From Kistimonas sp964291505 (GTDB taxonomy: Bacteria; Pseudomonadota; Gammaproteobacteria; Pseudomonadales; Endozoicomonadaceae), in assembly GCA_964291505.2 (NCBI GenBank), contig OZ220221.1, positions 434,001 through 498,000 of the forward strand: a stretch of 64,000 bases of DNA, read 5' to 3'. The translations under genes were made by a program, and so were the position numbers. A model generated the notes under the pieces. The model saw nothing but the letters and a program-made list of their open reading frames with translations. It was not told the DNA's origin and made no database searches. Shown piece by piece: positions 34,773-42,722 of this stretch (position 1 is its first letter; every line of letters starts with the position of its first letter).

Positions 34773-36245
34773 TCAGGCGTTTCTGGCTGGTATCGCACCC
34801 AGCACGGCCACCAGCAATTCCCAGTAGCGACCAACAGAAGCGATGTCCACTTTCTCATCCGGAGAATGCGGGAAGCGGATGGTTGGGCCTATCGAGACCA
34901 TATCCAGTGACGGATAAGGTTCCTTGAACAAGCCACACTCCAGTCCTGCGTGAATGACCTGGATAGACGGCAGCTTGCCAAATTTTTCCTGGTAAACATC
35001 TCGCACTATCTGCATGACCGGAGAGGTTGCGTCAGGTTTCCAGCCGGGATAAGCACCGGAAGCCTCCATGTCCGCGCCGGCGGTGAATGCCAGCGCCCGC
35101 AGCATGTTCTCCACCATGTTACGACCGGAATCGATGGTGGAACGTACCAGGAACAGGATTTCCACCTGCTCGTCAGTCGTTTTCACCACACCCATATTGG
35201 TCGAGGTTTCCACAACACCGGGAAAGGCATCACTCATCCGAATCACGCCATTAGGTGCGGTGTGCATCATCGCCAACAGTGTTCGTTGATCTTCTGTGGC
35301 AAAGACCTGAGCCGGAGCATCTGCGGGTGACAGCTCAAACTTAAGCGTCGGTTCTGTAGCCGCCAATTCAGACGACAGAATTCCACGATAGCGATCCACC
35401 AGGGCTTTCAGCGCATCGACATTCGCTGCAGACACAGCAATGGTTGCACCCGCTTCACGGGGAATTGCGTTGCGCAGACTGCCGCCACGAATATCTGCGA
35501 CACACAGTTCCAGCTCTTCTGCATGACCAAACAGGAAACGGGCCAGCAGTTTGTTTGCATTACCGCGTCCCAGGTGGATATCGCAACCGGAGTGTCCACC
35601 TTTTAATCCTGACAGCGTCAGTTCAAAGGACTGATAACCGGCAGGCAACGGCTGACGTTCAATCGTGCGGTTCACCTGAACATCTACACCGCCAGCGCAT
35701 CCCATGTAGACGTCGCCTTCCTCTTCCGAGTCAGTATTGATGAGGATGTCACCTTTCAACAGTCCTGCCTGTAAACCGAAGGCGCCCGTCATGCCGGCTT
35801 CTTCGTTGATAGTCAGCAGTACTTCCAGGGGGCCGTGAGGAATATCCTTGGCAGCCATCACAGCCAGGGCAGACGCCATGCCAATGCCGTTATCGGCACC
35901 CAGAGTAGTGCCATCGGCGCGAACCCATTTGCCATCAATGATCGTAGTGATCGGATCCTGCTCAAACACATGCTGTTTGTCCGCATTACACTGCGGCACC
36001 ATGTCCAGATGCGCCTGCAGGATCACACCCTTGCGGTCTTCCATACCCGCTGTCGCCGGTTTGCGAATGATCAGGTTACCCACGGTATCCACCAGGGTTT
36101 CCAAATCCTCGGCCTGCGCCCACTGTTGAATGTGGTCGCGCAGTGCAATTTCGTGTCCGGAAGGATGGGGAATCGAGCAGATCGTTTCAAACCATTGCCA
36201 CAGGCCGTTAGGTGACAAGTCGCGCAGTTGTTCCATATCAGGCAT
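34773..36245 (-). CDS. pepD: Cytosolic dipeptidase PepD (aminoacyl-histidine dipeptidase, M20)
   Basis: 490 residues from ATG 36245; ATG 36236 would align its first residues best with E. coli PepD, and the frame reaches 36269. Metal-site and catalytic motifs are present: VILQAHLDMVPQ (His and Asp), GTTLGADNGIGM, INEEAGMTGAFG (catalytic Glu-Glu), INTDSEEEGDVYMGCAGG, and the C-terminal IHAGLECGLF. It hydrolyses dipeptides such as carnosine-type Xaa-His in the cytoplasm. Single gene, with a hairpin after it. Confidence 0.93.
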   Translation of the reverse strand: MPDMEQLRDLSPNGLWQWFETICSIPHPSGHEIALRDHIQQWAQAEDLETLVDTVGNLIIRKPATAGMEDRKGVILQAHLDMVPQCNADKQHVFEQDPITTIIDGKWVRADGTTLGADNGIGMASALAVMAAKDIPHGPLEVLLTINEEAGMTGAFGLQAGLLKGDILINTDSEEEGDVYMGCAGGVDVQVNRTIERQPLPAGYQSFELTLSGLKGGHSGCDIHLGRGNANKLLARFLFGHAEELELCVADIRGGSLRNAIPREAGATIAVSAANVDALKALVDRYRGILSSELAATEPTLKFELSPADAPAQVFATEDQRTLLAMMHTAPNGVIRMSDAFPGVVETSTNMGVVKTTDEQVEILFLVRSTIDSGRNMVENMLRALAFTAGADMEASGAYPGWKPDATSPVMQIVRDVYQEKFGKLPSIQVIHAGLECGLFKEPYPSLDMVSIGPTIRFPHSPDEKVDIASVGRYWELLVAVLGAIPARNA

Positions 36246-36347
36246 CGTCCAGAGTAAATAGACAGACATACTACCTGAAGGTTTTCGCAGGAAATACGCC
36301 CCTGTCAGGCAGCAGTCGTCTTGATCGTATTTGGGGTCAGAATACTG

Positions 36348-36584
36348 TCATTGGCACAGAAGCTCTGTGAGTTTTTCCGGTGTCGGCACAGAACCGGAGT
36401 GCACCAGCCGACCATCAATGGACACCGCAGGCGTACTGACCACGCCAGCGCTCACAATGGCTTCCAGATCAGTGACCTTGTTTAATCGAATGGTCATATT
36501 CAGCTGTTGCGCCACCTGTTCAACCCGTTCAGCCGTAATCACACAATTCCGGCATCCAGAGCCATAGACGTTTATATCCTTCAT
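36348..36584 (-). CDS. Mini-thioredoxin (redox-active disulfide protein)
   Basis: 78 residues from ATG 36584 (MKDINVYGSGCRNC) with AGAGGTAA upstream; a GTG one codon earlier is less likely. It contains the CRNC active site in the archaeal-thioredoxin-like fold, with cis-proline VVSTPAVSIDG. Proteins of this type usually sit beside the CxC permease family, as here, and may pass electrons to it. Third gene after the sigma factor and permease. Confidence 0.85.
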   Translation of the reverse strand: MKDINVYGSGCRNCVITAERVEQVAQQLNMTIRLNKVTDLEAIVSAGVVSTPAVSIDGRLVHSGSVPTPEKLTELLCQ

Positions 36585-36622
36585 CACATTACCTCTTTAT
36601 GTGTTGATTTAAATCGTATTGA

Positions 36623-37606
36623 TTACAAAAAATTCACGGCGTTAAACAGCCAGCCCACCAGACAGAAAGCCACCAGCAGGTACGCCGCAATCATCAGCAG
36701 CAATCGGTACTGCATCACTTGTTTCAGCATCATGAATTCCGGCAGGCTGACGGCAACCGCACTCATACAGAACGCCAGTGTGGTTCCCAGCGGCACACTT
36801 TTCGCCAGCAAACTGCCCATAACAGGAATCACCGACGTCGCATTAACATACAACGGGATGCCGGCGAGAGATGCCAGGGGAACGGTCCACCACTGCCCAG
36901 CACCCAGATAGGTCTGGAACCAGGCTTCCGGAATAAATCCATGAATGAAAGCGCCTATCCCGACCCCGATAAACACCCATTTCCAGATTCTGCCGACAAC
37001 GGTACGGGTTTCCTGCACCGCAAATTCATGGCGGTCTTTCAGAGTCATCGCCTGGGCCTGATAATCAATGGCCTCTGAGCTTCCCTGGTTTTGATATTGC
37101 TTTGCTAAAAAGGGAACCAACCAACGCTCTGACTTGATGCGGTCCATCAGGAAACCGCCCACAATGCCCAGCGTCATACCGATCACGACGTATATAACGG
37201 TAAAACGAATACCGAGTAACGATGTCAGCAAGACAATGGCAATTTCATTGATCATTGGCGAGGTCAGCAGAAATGCCATCGTCACGCCCAGCGGAATACG
37301 CGCCGAGACAAACCCCATGAACAGGGGAATGGAGCTGCACGAACAGAATGGCGTCACGGCACCAAAAACCGAACCCATCAGATAGCCGGGAAAACGTCTC
37401 CGACCCTGAAGATAATAACGAACCCGCTCCGGATTCAGTCCCGCCCGGACAATCGCGATGGCATAGATCAGCACCGTCAACAGAACCAGTATCTTGGCGG
37501 TATCTTCGATAAAGAAATGAACCCCATTAGCCAGCGGTGTATCAGGGGTTAGCTGAAGCAGCGAATATGTCACCCAGTCCGCCAGCCGGGTAAACCAATG
37601 CAACAT
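36623..37606 (-). CDS. DUF318/ArsP-type permease with CxC motif
   Basis: 327 residues, about eight membrane helices. The family signature lies in helix 3 (TPFCSCSSIPLFMGF), with conserved FLLTSPMINEIAIVLL. A cytoplasmic loop rich in charge (about 155-205) separates the two halves, and helix 7 carries LYVNATSVIPVMG. Family members include the organo-arsenical exporter ArsP, but most have no known substrate. It sits between a sigma factor and a mini-thioredoxin, a conserved trio that suggests thiol- or metal(loid)-linked transport. Confidence 0.85.
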   Translation of the reverse strand: MLHWFTRLADWVTYSLLQLTPDTPLANGVHFFIEDTAKILVLLTVLIYAIAIVRAGLNPERVRYYLQGRRRFPGYLMGSVFGAVTPFCSCSSIPLFMGFVSARIPLGVTMAFLLTSPMINEIAIVLLTSLLGIRFTVIYVVIGMTLGIVGGFLMDRIKSERWLVPFLAKQYQNQGSSEAIDYQAQAMTLKDRHEFAVQETRTVVGRIWKWVFIGVGIGAFIHGFIPEAWFQTYLGAGQWWTVPLASLAGIPLYVNATSVIPVMGSLLAKSVPLGTTLAFCMSAVAVSLPEFMMLKQVMQYRLLLMIAAYLLVAFCLVGWLFNAVNFL

Positions 37607-37693
37607 GGAAGGTCTCCGCTAGAGTCTTGTCTGCTCTAAACACGAAGCCAGCGGCAAAAAGATGCATCTTTTTTTAATGATTTTTTTGAACTG

Positions 37694-38221
37694 TCAGGTG
37701 CGGTGTCTGGGTGTGAAATCACAGACACCAGTTTCATCAAACTGGATCTGACATTTTTTAATCATATGAGTCCGTAGCTTTTGTCGGGCACGCTGTAGTC
37801 GCGATTTTGCAGCGGGGAGTGATAATCCAACCGAGCAGGCATAAGCCTCCTGCGACATTTTCTGCATATCGCACAGTTCAATTGCATCGCGGTCTTTGTC
37901 GTCCAGTTCACTCAACACACGCATCATGCAGGATTGCAGTTCAAGCAACAGCGGCGTCTCGGGGGCCTGCTGAACCTGGTCAATAAACGACATGGTTTCA
38001 GGATGCGGTTTCCTTACAGCATCAATCAAGGTATTCCGTGTAATGGTGAAGAACCAGCTTCTGGCATGCTCCAGTGAGCAAAAGCGCTCTTTATTTCTGA
38101 GCGATTTCAAAAAGACATCCTGAAGCAAATCCTGGGATTGCTCACTGTCACCCGTCTGTTTCAGCAGCCAACCGTGTAAATCCTTTTCATTTTCGCGCCA
38201 GGCTTTCATCAGACAATCCAC
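37694..38221 (-). CDS. sigZ: ECF-like RNA polymerase sigma factor, SigZ type
   Basis: I prefer GTG 38221 (GGGGG eight bases upstream); ATG 38209 is the alternative. About 175 residues. Region 2 contains LLKQTGDSEQSQDLLQDVFL and ARSWFFTITRNTLIDAVRK; region 4 contains LDDKDRDAIELCDMQKMSQE and LSLPAAKSRLQRARQKL. Three Cys in the last third, including KKCQIQFDETGVCDF, might sense redox or metal, as in zinc-binding anti-sigma-free factors. It probably drives the permease/thioredoxin genes that follow after 87 bases. No anti-sigma gene is adjacent. Confidence 0.82.
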   Translation of the reverse strand: MDCLMKAWRENEKDLHGWLLKQTGDSEQSQDLLQDVFLKSLRNKERFCSLEHARSWFFTITRNTLIDAVRKPHPETMSFIDQVQQAPETPLLLELQSCMMRVLSELDDKDRDAIELCDMQKMSQEAYACSVGLSLPAAKSRLQRARQKLRTHMIKKCQIQFDETGVCDFTPRHRT

Positions 38222-38344
38222 ATCTACTGCCCCCACAACTACCACTGTCAATTATCGCTGGCAGGGTAAATTGTCGACTTTGATGAGGATTTGATGGATA
38301 TCAACAGATCATCGTTTTCGATGATGGATCAAGACAGACTGAAA

Positions 38345-38382
38345 AGGGAAACAGTCTCTGCGAAGAACGCAGAGACTGTCGC
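38345..38382 (-). terminator. Terminator after the desaturase gene
   Basis: A 12-bp perfect stem (38351-38362 with 38368-38379, 5-base loop) is followed on the minus strand by TTTCCCTTTTC. It lies directly beyond the desaturase stop at 38387. Confidence 0.85.
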
Positions 38383-38386
38383 AGGA

Positions 38387-39580
38387 TTAAGCCATCTGGG
38401 GCAAGGTATAAGTACGCAACTGCATCGCAAAATCCTGCAATGCGCGAATTCCACTGGCTTCCGCCTGACGGCACCACTCACGGAGTGCTTCTATACGATC
38501 ATTCTTATCTTTAAATGTCTGCCAGATAGCCTGCAATGCCAGACGCTTCTCATAAATCACTTTTAGCGCATGGCTGGATTCAACAATAGTATTGAGGCGC
38601 TCGACATGGTCAGGCTTGAGTAAGGCACCTTCCCGGGACAACAGTTTTTTCGCCCGACGTAAGATCTGCCTTTTCTTGCCTTCTGCCTTGGCCAGTTCAT
38701 TTTTGACCAGAGGACCGATTACCGTACGACGGTAGTTGTCCATAATCTGGAACCGGTTATTGATCACCGCAAGAATCGTATCGTGATCAATATCCTTTTT
38801 GGTGATATCCCGGTAAACCAGCGGACGGGTAAATTTCACCTTGGCTAAACCGAGCGCCTTAAAGGCACGAATCCATACCCAACCAATGTCAAACTCCCAG
38901 AACCGTACCGAAAACTTGGCTGAGTTAGGGTAGGTATGATGGTTGTTATGCAGTTCCTCACCCCCTATGAGAATGCCCCAGGGAACAAGATTGCGGGCAT
39001 TGTCCTTACACTCAAAGTTACGATAACCAAAATAATGGCCAATACCGTTGATAACACCTGCGGCAAAGACCGGACTCCAGATCATTTGAACAGCCCAGAC
39101 CGTAATGCCTATCACACCAAACAGAGTCACGTCAGCGAGAAACATCAGGGTAATGCCCAAGCCTGAGAACCGGCTGTAAACATTTCGTTCAACCCAGTCT
39201 TCCGGGCAACGCTGCCCAAAACGACGCAGGGTTTCTTCATTCTTGGCCTCGGCACGATACAATTCTGAGCCACGCCACAGCACTTCATTCAACCCTCTTA
39301 CAACCGGGCTGTGGGGATCATCCGCCGTTTCACAAACCGCATGGTGCTTACGGTGGATAGCCGTCCATTCCTTGGTATTCATGCCGGTGGTTAACCACAA
39401 CCAGAAACGAAAGAAATGCTGAATCGCCGGATGCAGGTCAATCGCATTATGGGCACTGAATCGATGCAGATAGAGTGTTATGCTGAGGATCGTAATATGC
39501 GTGAGAATCAGCGTGGCGCCCACCACTTCCCAAGCTGACAGCTGTAAAAGACCTTTATACCAAGAGGGATCGATACCCAT
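38387..39580 (-). CDS. desA: Acyl-lipid/acyl-CoA delta-9 fatty acid desaturase
   Basis: 397 residues. The three His boxes of the membrane di-iron desaturases are present: HRFSAH, HRKHH and HNNHH, with two pairs of membrane helices between them. The C-terminal 120 residues are an extra helical, basic region (EGKKRQILRRAKKLLSREG) common in gammaproteobacterial acyl-CoA desaturases. It introduces a cis double bond into saturated acyl chains, adjusting membrane fluidity. Ribosome site GGGAGAG before ATG 39580. Monocistronic. Confidence 0.9.
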   Translation of the reverse strand: MGIDPSWYKGLLQLSAWEVVGATLILTHITILSITLYLHRFSAHNAIDLHPAIQHFFRFWLWLTTGMNTKEWTAIHRKHHAVCETADDPHSPVVRGLNEVLWRGSELYRAEAKNEETLRRFGQRCPEDWVERNVYSRFSGLGITLMFLADVTLFGVIGITVWAVQMIWSPVFAAGVINGIGHYFGYRNFECKDNARNLVPWGILIGGEELHNNHHTYPNSAKFSVRFWEFDIGWVWIRAFKALGLAKVKFTRPLVYRDITKKDIDHDTILAVINNRFQIMDNYRRTVIGPLVKNELAKAEGKKRQILRRAKKLLSREGALLKPDHVERLNTIVESSHALKVIYEKRLALQAIWQTFKDKNDRIEALREWCRQAEASGIRALQDFAMQLRTYTLPQMA

Positions 39581-39710
39581 AGTCGTGTGCTCTCCCGATC
39601 TGTTTTTATCGTGATGTGATCAGTTTTCAGGCAATTGTCGGACAGGAGTTAAAAATCAACGTCTCCACTCAATCACCCGTGAAAATTACCAAACCATAGT
39701 ACATCTCACA

Positions 39711-39747
39711 TAAAAAAACACCGCCCGGTTGAATGTGGCGGTGTTTA
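39711..39747 (-). terminator. Strong terminator of second prkA-yeaH-spoVR operon
   Basis: ACACCGCC/GGCGGTGT stem (39718-39725 with 39737-39744) followed on the minus strand by TTTTTTTA, 32 bases past the spoVR stop. Confidence 0.9.
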
Positions 39748-39775
39748 TTGCTGTATGACATGGACAGTATGGAGG

Positions 39776-41314
39776 TCAGGCAAGCTCTATCATCGCATTT
39801 GAGCTGTCCTTGCTCGACTTCCGGGGACAGCTGACGGTCCGCTTGACCTGATCGTCTTCATCCACCGATTCCAGCCGGACATCAAACCCCCACAACTTAT
39901 GCACATGACGCAGGATTTCTTCCGTGGTTTCACCCAGGGGCCGCCCCTGATGCATGTAGTGGCGTATAGTCAGCGCACGGTCACCTTTGACATTGACGTT
40001 ATAGACCTGAATATTGGGCTCTCGGTTCCCCAGGTTGTACTGGGCCGCCAACGCCTCCCGGATTTCGCGATAGCCGGGCTCATCATGGATAGCATCCACT
40101 TCCATGTAGGCCTTTTTCTCATTATCCATAATGGAGAACAGCCGCAATTCCCGGATCACCTTCGGTGAGAGATACTGCTGGATAAAGCTTTCATCCTTGA
40201 AGTTACGCATAGCGAAATGCAAGGTGTCCAGCCAGTCGGAACCGGCAATATCCGGGAACCATTCGCGGTCTTCATCGGTAGGATCTTCACAGATACGACG
40301 AATATCCACGAACATCTTGAAACCCAATGTATACGGGTTGATGCCGGAGTAGCGCGGGTCATCAAAATCCGGCTGAAAAATCACGTTGGAGTGGGAATGC
40401 AGGAACTCCATGATAAAGCCTTCCGTTACCAGGCCTTCGTTATACAGTTCGTGCATGATGGTGTAGTGCCAGAACGTTGCCCAGCCTTCATTCATCACCT
40501 GGGTCTGGCGCTGTGGATAATAATATTGCGCCATCTTGCGAACGATCCTCAGAAGTTCACGCTGCCAGGTTTCCAGTAATGGCGCGTTCTTTTCCAGAAA
40601 GTAGAGAATGTTTTCTTCGGGGTGTTCCGGAAAACGTGTCTCTTTCTCTTCCACTTCCGTTTCCTGCTGCGGAATCGTGGACCAGATATCATTCAATGTT
40701 CGCTGGATGTACTCAGCTCGCTCTTCCTGGCGAGACTTTTCCTCTTCCGCAGAAATTGGCCTTGGGCGCTTGTACCGGTTAACACCTTGGTTCATCAAAG
40801 CATGGCAAGCGTCCAAAACATCCTCAACCGCATCAATACCGTATTTCTCTTCACACTGATTGACATAATTTTTGGCAAACAGGAGGTAATCGATGATCGA
40901 CTCCGCATCAGTCCAGGTCTGGAACAGGTAATTGCCCTTGAAGAAAGAATTATGCCCATAACAAGCATGAGCAATGACCAGCGCTTGCATGGTGATGGTG
41001 TTTTCTTCCATCAGGTAGGCAATACAGGGATTGGAGTTAATGACGATTTCATAGGCCAGCCCCATCCGTCCTCGTTCATAACCCTGCTGGTTACTGAGGA
41101 AATGCTTCCCAAATGACCAGTGGTTATACATTAGAGGCATGCCTACGGAAGCATAAGCGTCCAGCATCTGTTCCGAGCTGATGATTTCAACCTGGTTCGG
41201 GTAAGTCTCCAGCCGAAATTTCTCCGCGATTCGGGAAATCTCGCGGTCATACTGTTCGATCAGCTCAAACGTCCATTCCGACTCTGTGGACAGCGGTTTT
41301 TTTTTCTTGCTCAT
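39776..41314 (-). CDS. ycgB: SpoVR family protein, copy 2
   Basis: 512 residues, paralogue of the protein at 22.4 kb with the same motifs (HACYGHNSFFKGNYLF, VMNEGWATFWHY, REWFPDIAGSDW). It differs mainly in a mid-protein insertion near QQETEVEEKETRFPEH and in the last 25 residues (VSCPRKSSKDSSNAMIELA). The start ATG 41314 overlaps the yeaH stop by one base (TAATG). Codons 3-6 contain a run of nine A, a possible slippage spot. Last gene of the second operon. Confidence 0.93.
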   Translation of the reverse strand: MSKKKKPLSTESEWTFELIEQYDREISRIAEKFRLETYPNQVEIISSEQMLDAYASVGMPLMYNHWSFGKHFLSNQQGYERGRMGLAYEIVINSNPCIAYLMEENTITMQALVIAHACYGHNSFFKGNYLFQTWTDAESIIDYLLFAKNYVNQCEEKYGIDAVEDVLDACHALMNQGVNRYKRPRPISAEEEKSRQEERAEYIQRTLNDIWSTIPQQETEVEEKETRFPEHPEENILYFLEKNAPLLETWQRELLRIVRKMAQYYYPQRQTQVMNEGWATFWHYTIMHELYNEGLVTEGFIMEFLHSHSNVIFQPDFDDPRYSGINPYTLGFKMFVDIRRICEDPTDEDREWFPDIAGSDWLDTLHFAMRNFKDESFIQQYLSPKVIRELRLFSIMDNEKKAYMEVDAIHDEPGYREIREALAAQYNLGNREPNIQVYNVNVKGDRALTIRHYMHQGRPLGETTEEILRHVHKLWGFDVRLESVDEDDQVKRTVSCPRKSSKDSSNAMIELA

Positions 41315-42588
41315 TACGCTTCCTTCTTCTCGAACAGGCGCCGGAATACCGGATAAATATCGCTGGCGGACTTTATCTGCTGCATGGCAAAGGAATCCTG
41401 GAACTGGTCCTGGATAGTTTCGTATTCACGCCACAGGTTCTGATGCTGACGGTCAGTGATTTCCACATAAGAGAAATACTGCACCAGTGGCATCAGCTCA
41501 TTCGCCAGGATTTTGGTACAGACCGAGGAATCCCCTTCCCAGTTATCCCCATCCGAAGCCTGGGCAACGTAGATATTCCAGTCAGTCGGCGAGTAACGTT
41601 TGATGATGGTATCCCGCGTCAGTTCCAGCGCACTGGAAACAATGGTTCCCCCGGTTTCACGGGAATAGAAGAAGTCTTCTTCGTCCACTTCCTTGGCCGC
41701 CGTGTGATGCCGGATAAACACCACTTCAATCCGCTTGTAGTTTCTCTGCAGGAACAGATAAAGCAGGATAAAAAAGCGCTTCGCCATATCCTTAATTTCC
41801 TGCGTCATGGAACCGGAAACATCCATGACACAGAACATCACTGCCTTGCTTGACGGCTGGGGTACCTTGACGAAATTGTTGTACCGAAGGTCAATGTCAT
41901 CAATGAACGGCACCCGCTTGAGCTTTCCGTTCAGTCGCTTGATCTCTTCACGAAGGAAATTGGCACGTTCCTCATCGTAACCGTCGGGCTGGACTTCCAT
42001 TTCCCGCAGTTCACGTTTCATCTGGCGTATATCCCGACGCGTACCACCCGAAAGTGCAATCCGGCGGGCGTGGGCACTGCGCAGTGAACGGACAATATTG
42101 AGCCTATCCGGCGGTCCGGCTGTCACAAAACCAGCCTGACGGGTTTTGAATTCCACCATGTCAGACAGCTGTTTTTCAGACAGGTTGGGCAGTTCCAGAT
42201 CATCGAACATGAATTCCAGGAATTCATCATGGTTGATATGGAAGGTGAACTCATCCATACCGTCACCCTGGTTGCTGGCCTGACCGGCGCCACCGCCACG
42301 GCCGCTACCACCATTGGGACGTTTGATTCGGTCGCCTTTGATGAAATCCTTGTTGCCAGGATGAATACTGCGGTGCATGCCGCCCTGACCATGATGAAAG
42401 ATGGGCTCCGACAAGTCCTTCTGGGAAATGGAGATGTCGCTGCCACTTTCGACATCGGTAATGCTGCGCTTGTTCACCGCATCCGACACCGCTTTCTTGA
42501 TATGTTTTTTATACCGCCGCATAAACCGCTGACGGTTTACCGTGCTCTTGTTCTTGCCGTTAAGGCGGCGGTCAATAATGATGCTCAT
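41314..42588 (-). CDS. yeaH: YeaH/UPF0229 VWA-domain protein, copy 2
   Basis: Start ATG 42588 (MSIIIDRRLNGKNKSTVNRQ) has ACGGAGTG upstream; the frame extends further without support. 424 residues with MIDAS-like CVMDVSGSMTQEI, SRETGGTIVSS and YVAQASDGDNWEGD. Very similar to the copy at 23.9 kb, with most change in the linker after HHGQGG (here PNGGSGRGGGAGQAS). Middle gene of the second operon. Confidence 0.92.
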   Translation of the reverse strand: MSIIIDRRLNGKNKSTVNRQRFMRRYKKHIKKAVSDAVNKRSITDVESGSDISISQKDLSEPIFHHGQGGMHRSIHPGNKDFIKGDRIKRPNGGSGRGGGAGQASNQGDGMDEFTFHINHDEFLEFMFDDLELPNLSEKQLSDMVEFKTRQAGFVTAGPPDRLNIVRSLRSAHARRIALSGGTRRDIRQMKRELREMEVQPDGYDEERANFLREEIKRLNGKLKRVPFIDDIDLRYNNFVKVPQPSSKAVMFCVMDVSGSMTQEIKDMAKRFFILLYLFLQRNYKRIEVVFIRHHTAAKEVDEEDFFYSRETGGTIVSSALELTRDTIIKRYSPTDWNIYVAQASDGDNWEGDSSVCTKILANELMPLVQYFSYVEITDRQHQNLWREYETIQDQFQDSFAMQQIKSASDIYPVFRRLFEKKEA

Positions 42589-42722
42589 TACACACTCCGT
42601 GTGGCAAGCAGAGACTCGTTGATACGAGGAAACAGCGCAGCCCTGTCTGCCATGCTCCGACGCCGAAACCGCAGTCCCTGCGGTTTCCATTGGGCGCCGG
42701 CATTGGCATGGCGGTGACTACA

